This document shows, piece after piece, positions 11,701 to 26,300 of a DNA stretch of 64,000 bases; position 1 is the first letter of the stretch, and each line of letters starts with the position of its first letter. This stretch comes from Casuarius casuarius (taxonomy: Eukaryota; Chordata; Aves; Casuariiformes; Casuariidae): positions 4,197,612 to 4,261,611 of the forward strand of contig PTFA01000005.1 of assembly GCA_003342895.1 (NCBI GenBank). The letters are read 5' to 3'. The position numbers and the translations under genes are program-made. The notes under the pieces were generated by a model. It did no database searches. It saw only the letters and a program-made list of their open reading frames with translations, and was not told the origin of the DNA.

Positions 11701-14700
11701 CAGGAGCAAGTTTCTCACTTACCATGAGTACTGTTGATTTGTGCCCATATAAAAATGCCTATGTAGATAGCTGGAATTACCAGTTAGATGTAATCTACCT
11801 CTCTTTGCTAAAAGCTGTTAGGATAAATGCACTTACATACATTTTCTAGTGTTAATTCTTTGATGGCATGTCCTAAGAGCTGAAGGTTTGAGAAAGGAGA
11901 GGAAAGAAATACTCGAGCTACTAACAAAATGCTAAAATATTGAAACAGAATTGAGGCTGTTACCTTGCAGCGAAAAACACTGATTCATCCTGCCGCTGGC
12001 TCTTGTGGACAATCTTTCATTAAATATAGTTAAGAGTTAATACTGAAAATACCAAAAATGCTAGATAGCAAAGCTAGTTGTTAGCTTACCAGGCTGCAGA
12101 GCTCAAATAAGGATGACGGATTTTCAGAAAGAAGTTTTGGCACTCAGAGAACTTTGCTAAAATGAATGCTCAAAGGTGCCATTTTACATCACAGAACGAC
12201 TGAGGTTGGAAGAGACCTCTAGAGGTCACTAGTCCGACCTCCCTGCTCAAGGCAGAGTCAGCTATAGCAGGTTGCTCAGGACCATGTCCAGTCAGGTTTC
12301 AAGTATCTCCATGGGTGGAGTCATCACAGCCTCTGTGAGCAACCTGTAACAGTGTCCGATCACCCTCACAGTAGAAAAGTTTTAATATGTTTAAATGAAA
12401 TTTCCTGTATTTTGGTTTGTGCCAATTGCCTCTGATCCTTTCACTGGGTGCTATTGAAAAGCATCTGGATCCATCTTCTTTACTCTTCCCCCCCATCAGG
12501 GATTTATACATAGGGATAAGAACCCCCCAGCCTTTGCTTCACCAGGCTAAACAGTACCAGTGCCCTCTGCCTCTCCTCTCATGAGAGAAAAAAATCAGTA
12601 TTTTCAAAATTAACAGAGTTGATTTTATGAGCCTAGATTATATTTGTATTCATAAAAAGATGGCTGGGAATTGGTATTTATATGTAAAATTTAGTATCTG
12701 CTGTATGTGAGGCACAATTACTTTTGAGTATTAGGAAGTGATGGCATATATTGCAGTGTAGACGGTACTATTATGCTACAGAGACAAATTTCCAATACAG
12801 CTCTTTTTATTTTTGTCTCACAGAGACAGAAAATAGATACTTAGTTCTATTTGTTACACTGCTCAGTGGTATCTGCTAACCTTTACTTTACAAAGTCTCA
12901 ACACAAGGCCCTTTTTATTGAATTTGTACTGAGACAAAATAGCTATGGATGTTATTTGCTCTCTCACCTGAAACATGCATTAATCACAGACAGTCAAATT
13001 TACTTTCTTGGGAAATAAAGCAAATCTCATAAATTGCCTTCAAAATAGATGCCCCCAACAAACTCAACTCTAGCTTTAGTCTTTAATACATCTGGAAAAT
13101 ACCTAAATACCCCCTCCTATAGATCACTGTCTGAAACCATAACTACACCAGTAACCTTCTACCCTTTCCCTGACTTAGACGACCTATTTGTCATAGTGCT
13201 ATTTTTTTTTTCTGTGTTCTGAGAGTTTTGGCAAACTTTTAATATGGAGATGATCCTTGTGAAAAATAACCAAACAAGATCATTCAGCCTGAGGGCAATT
13301 TCTAAGAATGAGATGCTTCATAGATTCCTTGTCACTTATGCAGATTGCCTCAAGCTGAAGGAATTTCATTATTCTAGCCTCTCCCTTCCCCAAGCTCCCT
13401 GAGATGGTCCCCCTCTGAGCCTAAATGCTGAAGTGGAACATACTGCTGTTTTTCTGTAAAAAACAGGAATTATGCAACCTTGCCTTATACTGATTAGGGG
13501 CTTTCTCTGGAAACTGCACCTTTGGATTCAAAGGAGCAACACAGGAAGTAAGATACTAATCAATGCATCAAAAAATATGAGGGACTGTTTTAAATTCTAT
13601 TATTCACATTTTCTACAAGTCAGACAGAATCAAACAATCCCTATACAAGTATTAAAAGCAGCTACCATGCTCTGCTTTTCTTTCCCTGAAAAATAAGATA
13701 TTACTCCATCAGCTACAGAATGAAAAATTGCTCAGTATAACTCACCTCAGTTAACTTCAGTGAAATTATTCTGGTTTTATATCATTGTGAAAAAAATATA
13801 TGTAACCCTAATAGGATTCTAGGAAAAGGTAGTATAAAACTGTAAGATAAAATAGTATACTGCTGCTAGTTAATGTGATGGTACTTTTTGGATAGGAATC
13901 TTAAACATTAAACCTGAGGCTGAAAACAGAATTTTTGTTTTAAGGGCTTGATCTATGTGCTGGATGTTCAAAGCATCTACAAAATCCCTTAATTTGATAT
14001 CAGGCTTATTTCCCCTCTGAAGAAAAGACTTCGGTTTTGGTCATTAGCAGAGACAAATCTGAAGTTCAGTGACAGTATGTTATAGATTACCAGTGAAAGT
14101 TTCCCACTTTTTTGTCCTCTGGTCAAAAAAACCCATGATGCAATCAGCACCCATTGCTGGTGCACTAGACTGTGCAGTTTACCTGACTCTATGCTTGCAG
14201 TTAATATGGTGCTATTTTTCTTTCTGAGACCCAAATTCTGCTGTTAAATAATTCCTCATGTACTTTCTTATGTCTTTGATGAAATGAAGGTAATCAAATG
14301 TGTGTATGTAAGGGCAGAATTTGGCTGTTGTGCATGTGCTGACCTAGTAAGGAAAAAGGGTTGGTACAGTACATCACCCTTCTGTGAACATCTGGTGGAA
14401 CATGGCAGTGACAAGTGCCAACATCTGTGGACATCAACATGTTCTGAGAGCACTGATAAAGGATGGAAGGTAGNTGGGGAAACTCCTTGCTGGAGTTCAC
14501 TCCAGATGTCTCTACACCAGTCTTGCAAGATCCAAATTCTGCCGAAAACTCATAGAAATGTTACTGCAGAAATGGAATTTTGCTTTGGATGTGCAACATA
14601 GCACCAAGCGATTTCTATTTACCTACTGCTGTACCAAAGAGTGTTGGTGGCTGCTGGCTTTCATTTGCAAATAATCCTTGGTGTCCCTAAAGCTGCTGGC

Positions 14701-15780
14701 ACATCAGCTACCTGTCTCGCAAATAAGAATATCCGATGTTCATGTCCCCTGGCTACCATGTGGGACCAGGATAACAAAGCCTGATGGAAGCTGAAGCTGA
14801 GCTGAGTAATAGGTATTAGGAGTGGGGAGAGTGACAACTAGGCAACTAGTTTGATGATGGTGGTGGATGAAGGATGAAGTGAAAAGGACTGGAATATGAG
14901 TGCACAGTAAAAGACCCAGTGTGACTAAAGTCTAGGGAAGAAAGCAAACCAGAAAGAGAGTTTCTTGGCAGGGGGGAATGGTTGGAAGTGCCTTTGGGGG
15001 ATTGTGAACAAAGAAAGTGTCCTGTTTGTTGCCTGTGGGGACAGGACTCTTCATACTGTAGACATCCCCCACCCACTGGAGTTCTGGCAGCAGAAGAGAG
15101 TTGCCCCCTGTTGCTGGATGAGCATTGCAGCCCCTCTCTCCTGCTCCAGCTGCTTCAGTGCTGAGTGCAGCTCATTCTGGAAGGGAGGCCAAGGTGTCTC
15201 TCCTTTTAGCACCATGTGGGACTCTGCGCCTTGCTGCAGCTGCTTGCAGGGGAGCAGGAAGCCACCCAGATATTCATGAGCCAGAGTTGTGTGAAGGATC
15301 TGGATGCCAACACACTTCTTGTATATTGGGGTGCAGAAGAGGAATAAGCTCAGGATGAAGAAATACAGGAATCTAGGACTTGAGAAGGGTTGAAAAAGAT
15401 GGGCTGGGGTCTTGTTTTGTGAAACAGGAGGGCGTGCTGATACATCAAACCATTGATTTACAGAAACACTGTTTGTCAGATCTGAATTTACAGTACATAC
15501 TATGAATAGAAATTGCTTTGCCAAAAGATGCTGCCTCCTGCTTTTGGTACAAGGGCGAAGAAGTGCCTGTGTGATTTTCCCCTGTTCTGCTCCCTCTCTA
15601 CCAACCTATGACCTCTTACTATATCTGTTTATTTACAAAGCAAGTCTGTGGGATCCCTCTCTTTTGGCAGAAGCAGAAAACCAATACCTCCTGCTGTCTC
15701 AGCACTGCCTCCCTAAGGGCATGGTGGTTATGAGGTGAAAAGTATCATGTTTATATTCTTACAGAGCACAAGAATATGCA
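8701..15780. other. intergenic gap between convergent STMP1 and SLC13A4
   Basis: No exon was recognised. The stretch contains one CR1 fragment (12.19-12.59 kb), single Ns at 10031 and 14474, and one 157-codon minus-strand open frame at 15051-15524 that I cannot tie to any family. The rest reads as unique AT-leaning sequence. Confidence 0.6.
12190..12589 (-). mobile_element. CR1 LINE 3' fragment, moderately diverged
   Basis: It starts with 'cagaacgactgaggttggaag' and 'agacctctagaggtcacta', the reversed CR1 3' tail, then 'cagtgtccgatcaccctcacag' and 'gtgccaattgcctctgatcc'. These are recognisable counterparts of the same segments in the 32.7-kb copy. The element is on the minus strand and 5'-truncated near 12589. 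It contains indels and stops and cannot encode protein. Confidence 0.85.
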
Positions 15781-17171
15781 GTGGCACATAATTTATTTTA
15801 TTAACATCTTATTTATGCAGCATAGGCATTCACACTAACATTTAGAGATCCTAGATTATAAGTGGGAAGCATGAGAATTCATTAAGGTACATATATCAAG
15901 TGTGTGATAACATAGGATCCAATTATCCTAATATACAGTTTAGAGGCATTGACATTAAAGAAATGATTAAAAACAATAGATATTATAAGAGAAGGTTGAG
16001 TATCACAGGAGTCCAGGAGTCCAGTCAGAAAAGCAGGGCATTCACTTTGCAGATGATAGAGATTGGCCTTTTGTTTTTTATTTATCTGCTGTATTTCACG
16101 GCTTGCTGTATTTGAAGTTCCTGTCCTCTGGGCTGTTAGAGAGCAGGTGGGTATAACGTTAAACTGAGTATGCATGGAGAGGAGATATGCCAGTGCCACT
16201 CCATTTCAGCCCTCTCCCTTCTTACTCGTGGAGCAGCACTGAGTACTACCTTGGAAGGGATTGTACGTTCTCTATCAGGGGAATGAGAGGTCTGTATCTA
16301 AGCAGCAGCCAAAGGGAGAGGAGAGCAATGGGTCTGTTGGCCATATAAGGTTTTGCTGGTCACAGTTTCATCTGCTGAAAAAGCCTCCCACATCAGTACA
16401 ATAATACAGAAAGAAGGTACTGACCAAAACTTTCTATCTGATTCTGAAGCTCTTCTTTCCAAAGCAGATAATGCAAATACTGCTATATGGGAAGCTTTGT
16501 ACTAGTGCTGTGGAAAAAACCCAATTCTCCTTCCCAGAAGAGTTGTCCTTCCTATCTGTTTGGTGGTGTCTACTGTCCTTTTCAACTGCTGTGGTTGGTA
16601 ACTGTATTTTTTTCCAGGCCATGTGGATTAGCTGGGAAAGTTGGCTTTCCAATACAGTGATGACTCATGTCAGAAGAAGAAGAAGGATTTGCTTTTCTAA
16701 GTAGGCTTAGAAAACTGGATTTGGCAATAAGTCATCCTTCATTTACTGCAGGAGTCAGAATGGTAGGAATGAATATCCTTTTACTGAGTGCACAGGTGTG
16801 TGTATACTTGTCTTCTGTCATTGGAGTCTTCTATCCCCCATTTTTTAAGTCCTACATAATTGTTCTAGAGCTTGAAAAAACTATAGGCTAAGAATCTGGA
16901 AGAGAGTTTTTTTTTCAGAATTATGGTATCACAGGAAAAGCAACAATACATCAAAGCTAATCTCTGTTTTAATCTCATGTTGATTTTCAGAACTGAAAGT
17001 TTATGCAGAAGATACCCCTGTGGATTTTCTTCATGGTTTTGCCCTGGATCCAGGTTCCTTATGTACACAGGTTTTCTCCTTTCTTTCAGATGTGCAATTT
17101 AGATTAAATATTTTGTCCGAACTCACTTTGGTCTTGCACGATTTTGGTTTGTTTTTATTTTTCATTACAAA
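15781..17171 (-). other. SLC13A4: probable SLC13A4 3' UTR
   Basis: Downstream of the SLC13A4 stop (17172) the minus strand has no further exon. Two overlapping AATAAA signals (minus) at 15792-15802 are followed by GT-rich sequence, suggesting a 3' UTR of about 1.4 kb. An AATAAA at 17154-17159, only about 13 nt after the stop, is probably too close for the main site. The extent is inferred. Confidence 0.45.
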
Positions 17172-17309
17172 TTATGTTTGGCTAGTGATGTTACTGACCG
17201 CTGCCCATTCTGGAAATGTATTCAGCTGGAAGAGTCTAATTCCCCATGTGTTGATTGCCACCATGACAACAGCTAGACCAATCAGATTTACACCCAGGCC
17301 AGCTTTCAC
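17172..17309 (-). CDS. SLC13A4: SLC13A4 coding exon 16 (last TM, stop)
   Basis: Residues 589-633, starting [15 protein letters not shown] after acceptor tttgcag and ending SNITSQT then TAA. It carries the last membrane helix and the sequon N628-I-T, on the expected extracellular tail. Confidence 0.96.
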   Translation of the reverse strand: MKAGLGVNLIGLAVVMVAINTWGIRLFQLNTFPEWAAVSNITSQT

Positions 17310-20300
17310 CTGCAAAAACAAAACACAACAAAGCATGACAAATGACGACTTGATCAAGAATAGTCAATGTGGAAGAAAGAAAGCAGAAGGGTGCATGGTG
17401 AAGAAATGGCATGCACAAGCCTGTTTTGGCTTTTGTAGAATATATTTATATAAAAGTATGTTCGTCTATTGATTTCTATGTATAGTGATAAAGTATGTAT
17501 ACTGATTTCTAGAGTTCTACTGATTTCTTCATAAAAAGCCCTATGAATATTGTGTATCAGAATGTATATTGTGGGAGACTTCAGGAGTGCTAATCAGAGG
17601 TATATGCAGCTCATCAGAAGACCTCTCAGTTTGTCACATGGACATCCCAATCACACAGTGAGAATGGGGATTTAAACCACACATAGCAGGGTGACTACAT
17701 GATTAAGTATGGAGCTCTGTGACAAATCTCATTTCTTGCAGTCTCCCAGCTTCCTCAAGCCCTCTGCTCTTTAGATGATTTTATTCATTAAAAAAAAAAA
17801 AGATGAAAAACGTGCGTATCCTGATGTGGATGTTCTTAATCTGACAGCTCCTATAAAATAACAGCAGTGCATATCAATACGACTTTATACTAACATGAAT
17901 ATCATTGTTACTATTGGCTGCTGGATGTGGGGACAAGGTGTTGAGTTGCATGAAGCATGGAAGGATATACTTGATTTCAAGACTCACCATATCTTTAATC
18001 TGGCAGTGCCCATAACTGAAGACAATGGCATTTGGAGGATTACCCACTGGCAGCATCACCGCAAAGGAGATACACATGGTGACAGGAATCAGGGTATATA
18101 AGGGGTTGATAAGCAGGGTTTCTGACTGGAAGGAGAGAGGGGGGAGAGAAGTTTCACTTAACCATTAAAGGCCACTGCTTGTAATTAGGATGAAAGGACC
18201 CTCTCTGCTTTGTGTGTTGATAAAAAGATTCTGCAAATCTCAGTTCCCTAGCTTCTAAACCTAAGGGCAGAATCAATCTTTTCCTTGTATTTTAGAGTTG
18301 GGTAGTGGTAGGATTTGAAACTGGTAGCTCTCCATGGATTTTTGTTGAGCCATTTCACACTGGAGGAGGATGGAGTTTACTACTGTTAGACCTTCCTTGT
18401 TCTTTCTTCTGCTTGTTCTCCATGTCATTGTGTTGTTTCTTCTGGTTCTAATCACTAAGTGCTGCTTCAGTCTTCATCCAAGAGAGATCACAACAGATTG
18501 ACATGAGGAACTTCTTTCAGCTGCTGAAGATACTGAGACCTTTCTCTAAAGTCCTTCTGAACTGTGTTTAGGAAGATTAGGTGTTCATGGTCCAAACTCA
18601 GATTGTGAGGAGATAATAATGTTAGAATATTCTTTAGAATAGTCCAAAGAATTGTTCTTCCACTACAGTCTAAACTTTGCATTTTAGTTTGCATTGCTAT
18701 GGACTAGGTTTATGCTAGAATGAAAGGGAATGCTAACTTTCATTTCAGAGAGGGAAACGTCTGTAGGGTCCTTTTACGGTCAAAAAAGAGAGACTGCCTT
18801 AAGATGGCAGTTCAGACCACTAAAAGTAGATTGCTGCTTTAAATTTCTCTTTAGGACAGTCTCCTTCTGATCTGAGCAGGGGTGAATTTGAGCTCATAAG
18901 CCATTCTAATGTAATTACTTATTTTCACCTGACTATATCTTCAGAGCTGCTCACTGTAGCATACTTTGGGACAATTCGATATAATAATTTTAATAGGGAA
19001 ACAAGATTCATGACCTGCATTGTTGGTAAGTAAAGTTTCTCATTACGTAAAAGAAAAGAAATTAAGACAGGATTCTGTAACTGTTATTCCAGCATAGAAT
19101 GTAACTTGTATCTTTTTCCTCTGCCTTTGTCATCAGTCTCCTGATTTTTTCTGTCCCTTGCAAGCATCTCTGTTTGCTTTTCATGTTGGATGCCAGCATG
19201 TTTACCAGGCCGCCTCTTTGAACACATTTCAATTTGATATAAAATTCACTTCTGCAGCCTTTTCTTACAAGTAGTGAGTAGGTGACTAATGAAAAACACA
19301 TTTAAAATAACATTTGTGAAGAGTATCCCAACCCTCAAGCTTTGAATGGGTTTCACCAAGTATCTTGCTGCTTTTCTCACCTTCACCTTCCCTCCTATTT
19401 AGATTATGCACCCCTTAGGGCAGGAGCTATATTTTTACTTCTCCTGAGATGTGCTGAATACATTTCTCTGTGCTAACATATGCTTTCAGGCCTTTTGGCT
19501 GGCAGAGTTCATTAATTCTCTAAACCCAAGACAGAAGAACAATAGCTTGGGAACTGACGCTGGTCTCCATGCTCTCAGGGAGCCAATACCTAACCTCCTG
19601 AGGCATTCCCTCAAGCCTGTCAGGAAACAACAGACTAAAAATGACATTGGTTTTACTCACCATGCTGCATAAAATAGGCAGAAAGATAGTTATGGTTGCT
19701 GGATTACTAACAAACTCTGTTACCAGGGACACCAAAATGCAGGCCAGCAGCGTTACAGCCCAGTAGGGAAGGCTGCTCAGGGACAACATTTGGCATCCAA
19801 TCCATGTGGAGAGGCCAGAGGTCTGTGGAAAGGACAGAAGTGCAAGAATTATGAAATACATTGGATATTTTTAAACCAGATTCTTCTCTCTGGAAGATGA
19901 TTCTCTTGCAGCAGAGAATCCTATCGGCAAATAAGCAATGTTTAGGTCAATACTCTTTGCATTTCTTTTTGATGAGTAAACTGGATTTCAGTCCAGTGCC
20001 TAATAAACTGTTGTCCATTATATAAAAGCACGCATTTGGTAATAAATGGCACAAGGAGTTGATAGGCACAGTCGATAAGCAGAAGATCAGAACTGAACAG
20101 GCACAAAGCCTGATCCTTTCTTTTACTTCAGCGTGTGAACTAGAGTACTAAAAAGTCCAGGTTTATCATTTTTTTATAAGGTGGGATAAAATCTAATTCA
20201 GTACCTTGCATCCAGCTGCTAAGGCATAACCACCTCCAACCAACACTACAATCTCCCAGGGCATGGTCTTCTGGAAGTCCTTCCAGGTAATGATTGGATC

Positions 20301-23300
20301 AAACGTGTTAATGTCTGTTGACCTTTCACCTTCTCCTATATCAAAATAAAACAAGTGTGTAACCAATATTGCACTGGAATTTTTGCAAAGATCTTTGCAT
20401 GCTTCACGCCAATAATAATAATGCAAAAATCTGTGGAACTTATCTTGAGAAATATCTGTGAGATAGATGAGGAAGACAATAGTAGGCTCTTTCTCTGGTT
20501 AGCTCAGCCTCAGGAAGTGCAGCATATTGATTCTAAATGCTCTGACTTTCCCTTGGCTGCTCTGTTGATGCAGATAAAGCCCTATGTTTTATAGTATAGG
20601 TATTTAAAGGACTGTCTTCTGTTACATATACTTGTGTCCTAACTATCTGTAGATTAGGAAGATGGAGTTAGAATGGGTTATTTTCTCAAATAAAAGTATT
20701 TTCTCTCTCCAGTAACCCATAATGCTTGATAAAACTTATTTATGTTGCCGCATTTTATCTGAGAGTATTATTTTTAGATACCTGAGTTTTTTGTTGAAGT
20801 AGGATTTAGAGTTTTGGGTTTTTTTTCCCCTAACTGCTGCACGTATCTCAGTATAAGAAATGAACATATCTATATACATTTGTAATCTCTATATAAGACT
20901 AATGTCAGGAAGCTGTATTTTCATGCACAACTGTTGAAAGCCTAACAGCAAACTGATTGATACCTCAGAGTGCTACCAAAATCTGAATGTGAAATAACAC
21001 TTATTATTATTACCAAGGAGACTGAGAGAGCTACATTGGCAAAAATCTGAACTTTTCAGTCTACTGTCTTCTACTGACCTCTTTTACATCTANTTGATGA
21101 GATTACCCATGAGTTCTTCTATAAAAGTAGTGACCAAAATATTTACTACTGTTTATCTTCAGTCAGTTTTTCAAACCTTTCTGTTACAGTTCTCAGTATG
21201 GAACTGCATTTCAGCCTTTCATAAACCTCTGTCCTCGGTTTTGATAACTCAGTGTAGACACAGAAGAGATGGTGGCCATAAATGCAAGATCTGTTTGTAA
21301 TCTGCTGGATGAGAATACATGAGCTAAGGCACCAGAAAGGGGATTTGGTATAGGAAGGGATGGTATCAGAGGATAAAGTGAACCTTGATCTTCCACAATA
21401 AAAAACCTGTTCTTGGGCCATTTGACAGCAGAAAAATATCCTTAAAGGCACTGGAAAATGTGTCAGATCTCATTCTTGCCACATCTTCCTCACCTTTTTC
21501 CCTTTTTCCAAAACATGGCTTCTTTGCTGGAATCAGGAAAAGGAGAAAACCAAGAAATACAGAGACAGTGGCATCAGTCCGGTAGCCTTTCCTAGGAAAG
21601 AAATAGTGGATAGTCATAAAAATGCACTAACAGAGACATTCCCCAACAAGGGACATGGCTAGAAGCAAACAGTTATAGGTGAAGTTATATTTCCACATCT
21701 GAAGTCTTAGTAACAGTCCTTGAGAAAACTGTGTGTCCATATCAAGGATTCAATTTTTTTTTCCATTTATTAAAGTGTCCCCGTTCAGCAATTATTAACA
21801 TTGCAGTGAAAAAAAAATCCTTTTCGGTTTCTGAAACTATTAACTCAGAGATATAGAAAAATATTATGTTTACTAGAAGCAAGAAACAGTAAACATTCTG
21901 GGGAAAAGCCAGAGTAATCCTCTATAAATGAATTGGAAATTGATTTTGAATATTAATTTTAAATAGCTATATTCAAAATGCAGTCTGGAAAAGTACTGTG
22001 AGGTGTGCTGAACTCCAGAGAGCATCAGAAAATCCCAATATTAGAAATTATTTTTCTATCTGAATTAGAATGAAAAATTAAAATAATTTTATACAGTAAA
22101 AACTGAAAGAAAATTTGACTTCAATTCATTTAGCCTTTGATAAGTATTGTTTATTACAGTCACTTTTAATATAGGTTGTTTGAACATTGTTTGAAACAAA
22201 AAAGATATAATTGTTTGTCACTTTTCTGTCTAATATTTAATTGAAATGAAAATGTTTCAGATAAACCTTATCTTCACAAAAATACATTTTCTGTCAAAAA
22301 TTATTCCTTCAAAATAACGTTTTTTAAAAAAAAGCACAAGGTTTTAATTTGAATCATAATAGTAATCTATTCCGAAAGGCATCTTAGTGGCAGCTTCTCT
22401 ATGAATGCATTAAAATGTTATTTGCTTTTAACTTCAGAATATGATCCTTTCATTTTTTACCTTAGAAATATGTTTATTTTACCTTCTGTAATTAATTCAC
22501 TCTGCCGTGCTAAGAAAGAATACAGTTTACTGCTGTGCAAACAGATGTAGTTTTAAAAGCAAACATCCTTAATTTTGAATGAAGATTTTGGTTTTTTACC
22601 ACCTCGTTAAAAGTGGCTAATGACATTTGGTAACCAAAAATTATTGCAGAAAGTCAGCACATCCAAGACCATATTCCTTTGCTACTGCTTAGGGAACTTC
22701 ACTTACTTCTCAAAAAGAGATGACCATCCTGGTACAAAGCCAGGCTCACGAGTGAACCAAAGCAAGGTCATCAGAATGAAGAAAAACCCAGTCACCATCT
22801 CAGGATAGCTAGAAGCAAAACAAAAAAAAAACCTAGGAATCAAATCCAAGGTCAATTTGAAAACCCAAGAGCAAATTACAGAAGTAATGAATTAGAAACT
22901 GGTTCCAGCAAAAGGGGGAAAAGAATCTATGAGGAAAATAGAAAGGAAGATTAGTTTGAACTAAGGAATTCTACGTTTGGGTCTCAGCTGATAACCAGCT
23001 AGATCCAGTAAAGAATAAAGCTAAATATATCATTATCTGTATTTGCACTTAAACTGTTCATGGCTAATTCCTAAAGAAAGATATTTATATATGCTTTTTA
23101 TGTATTTGCATCACTATCAGATGATATACTATAACAAGGTAAAGCTCATGTTACTGTTGCATTGTAAACATTTTCTATTGCATTTTTTAGAAGCCTGTAG
23201 AAAGCATAACAGCAGGTGATAATTAAATCAGCACAAATATTTTGAACTAGTGGAATAAGTACAAGATTAAAGGCGGCTTGAGGGCACCAGGTTTTAATAT

Positions 23301-26300
23301 ATGATAGATTTAAATTAAGTTTGGTTTCATAGTTTCATACTTAGAGACAGTGTGAGCAAAGCCTTGATTCAGAGTTGATCATGCTAAAATTCAGTGAGTT
23401 CATCTGTTAAAATTTCAGCTAAACAGCACAAAAATCTTTTGAGAAGGGCTGATGTTATGAGATATCATCCTTTTGTAAAATGAAATTCTTGCAAAATAAG
23501 CTTTTCAACAGAGATTGCTTGCTGCCACCAATAAGGATTATCACTAACTCGGAGGACAGGACTTCTCATGATGGGAGATTAGCCTTTGCTAATAGTGAAC
23601 TTCTGTCCATCAAAACAAATATGTGACTGAATTGACACAGTGCTGACAATTTAAATATAACCTACATGATCCAAAAGCAATGGAGAGGACAAAATGAAAC
23701 TGTGGTTCTACCCGGAGAGGCAAATTCTTGGAGAAGGAAGATCTGTTTTACCTAACATTTCCCAGTTTCTCATATTCTTCCTGAATTCTTCTCTCTGACA
23801 TTTCTTCCCGTTTGGTCTTCTTCTTCTTGCTCACAGAACATGTCTCTTTAAAACTGAAGTAGATAGCGCAGTAAGATTAAAGAAGGCAGTCAAATGAAAA
23901 GAAGATGTTGTAAAAAATAACATCAACACAGCAAAATGAAAATTTCAGTCACCAAGGTCTGTTGGGAGAAGATGTGATTGGGGCAAGAACTGATGGTAAT
24001 GGGAAGTTATTGCATGTGATCTTTGTGCAATCTGGCTTCCAGGATTTGTGAGAAACCCTGACAGAGGCAGTGTGAAGGCTGTGCGTCCCAAGGGTGCTCT
24101 GACTAATACTGCCTGGTATCGCAGAGCCAGTCAGAGCACGCTGCCTGTGGAGGCCAGATCTTTCTGGTGCCAGAAATCTTCAAAGGTTATGGCTAGTTTG
24201 CACCATCCCATGGAAAGACTGTGACACAGGTCATCTATGAATAGATTTTCTTGTGGTGGAGCTGTACACTTTCCACTCGGAGCAGAGGTATTCAACACAT
24301 ACGAGGCCCAGTCTGGCTTTTGATCCCATGTTTGTCTTGAATATTTGGGATTCACGCTAAGCAGTGGGTGAAAGCTGTCCTGGAAATCCCAGTAACTTTC
24401 ATGATTTGGCTGTGGGACCGACAAGGCCACTTTTATTATTTCTAGCAGTTTATAAACCAGACACAGTCAGTGCAGGACTGCACTGTCTCTGCCACAGATG
24501 CCAAGGCAATCAGCGTAGTGTTTTGTCCTGGTGAAAAATGTCTGTACTTCTATCAGGGAAATAGAAGCACAAGCCCCTTTTAGTTGAATACATTTAGACT
24601 TGAAGTTCAACTTAGAGTAGAATACATTTAAATTTGCATTACATTTATATGCAGTTTATGCAGATTGCCTTCAAAATATAACAAAGCCTCGACATTCCTA
24701 ATTGAAATGAAGAAACTTGTGAGCTCACTTTAACCTTTTCCTTTTTCCAGTAGTGTCATTTAGCTGTGCTTTGAGCCACAGCTCTCTGCTTTTCTGCTTC
24801 TGCTATACCATCTGTCACACAGAGTATGATGTAGGCTGGGAAACCTCTGCAGCTAAGCCATTCTGATACAGGAGGCAGCAGCTGGACTTCAGTGACAAAA
24901 GTACATTTGGAGCAGAACAGTCTGTTTTTAAAGTTCCTGCTATTTTCATATCTCATTTGTTACCCCACTAGAGTTCCCTGCTATGTCACTGGCTAACTGG
25001 TGAACTAATATCTCCTTCCCTCTGCCTGGTTCAGGCCAGATTTTCAAAGGTATTTGAGTAGTTAAAGATACAGATAGACCCTATCTGATCTACAAAATGT
25101 CTTAAGCAGACTTTTCGTTTCCATTGTAATTGGGCATCTATGTAACACTGTTGTTTCTATCACACTTAGCATTGCCCTGCATGTCCAAGTATTTAAGTAT
25201 CCTTTCAAACCTTCCTATTAAACTCCAGTAAAATCCACCAGCAGTAGCACTGCTGGAAGTGAAGAGCTATACATGTTTTTAATGGTCAGTTCTAAGGGGG
25301 TGACTCTAGCCTTCGCTCTGCTTTTCTGGAATAAATTATTTGGTAGGCCTGTTCTCCTTCTCCTTTGATCTAGTCCAGAGCCTGCCACATGGCTTTCTAG
25401 GCTAAAAAGCAAGCCTGAGATATTGTTCCAGTGGGCCAAGTAACAGCAGAGTGATGACACTGTGCTTCCTAGGAAAAGAACATGCACCACAAACATTACT
25501 GGAATTGAACAAACATTTATACACAGGAATTAGGCTGCTGTTTCAACATTTTATCAGTGTTGCTAGACTTAGGAAGATGTGAAGGCAGAGCACTGTCAAG
25601 CTCCTAACATAATATATTCTTTAATGAACTGCAGTGAACAGGAGTCCGAGATTAAAGAGTCTTGGAATCAACCAGCACTTCTCAAGAAGTCGATAATGCT
25701 TCAGTCTCTGGTATTCTTTAGAAAAACATTAATCAGCATGAGGTCTTGGATGCAAAGTGGAATTTCAATGATTGTAATTAAAAAAAAAAAAAAAGAATTG
25801 AGGATCATGTCAGAACCTGTTTCCTCTCAAGATTAAAAAAAAGAAAGCCTGACTTACTTTCTCCTTTAATTTGGAACTACAATGCTCAGGGGATTGAGTG
25901 AGAGAAGGACACAGATATTCACCTCTAAATTACCTCTTCAAATCTAGTCAAGGTCAGCAGCAAGAAGAAGTCATTGTCATCTTATACATTGTCGTAGGTG
26001 ATATAAATCAATGATGTCAGATCAGCTTACTTTTTAGAGTAAACTAAATCAAATTAAGGCCACTTTAATTCTGAGTAAGTGTGTCAGCACTACAGTTTAA
26101 TGCAGATTAACTAATCGACTCTAAATGCACACATTTAGTCAATTTTCATTAACTTTGCTGAGTGCCTCTGCAAAGAGAAGACGTGGTATAAATGAAATAG
26201 GAGACAGAGTCGCCTTCTTATTTTCATTACTTGGTGATTTCAAAGGGTATTTGTCTTTTAGGCCATGAGTCCTTTCCACTTTAAAGGAAAACATATATGA

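Noticed and set aside
17154..17159. AATAAA on minus 13 nt after the SLC13A4 stop as the main poly(A) signal
   Set aside because: It would leave almost no 3' UTR. The paired signals at 15792-15802 with a GT-rich downstream element are more plausible.
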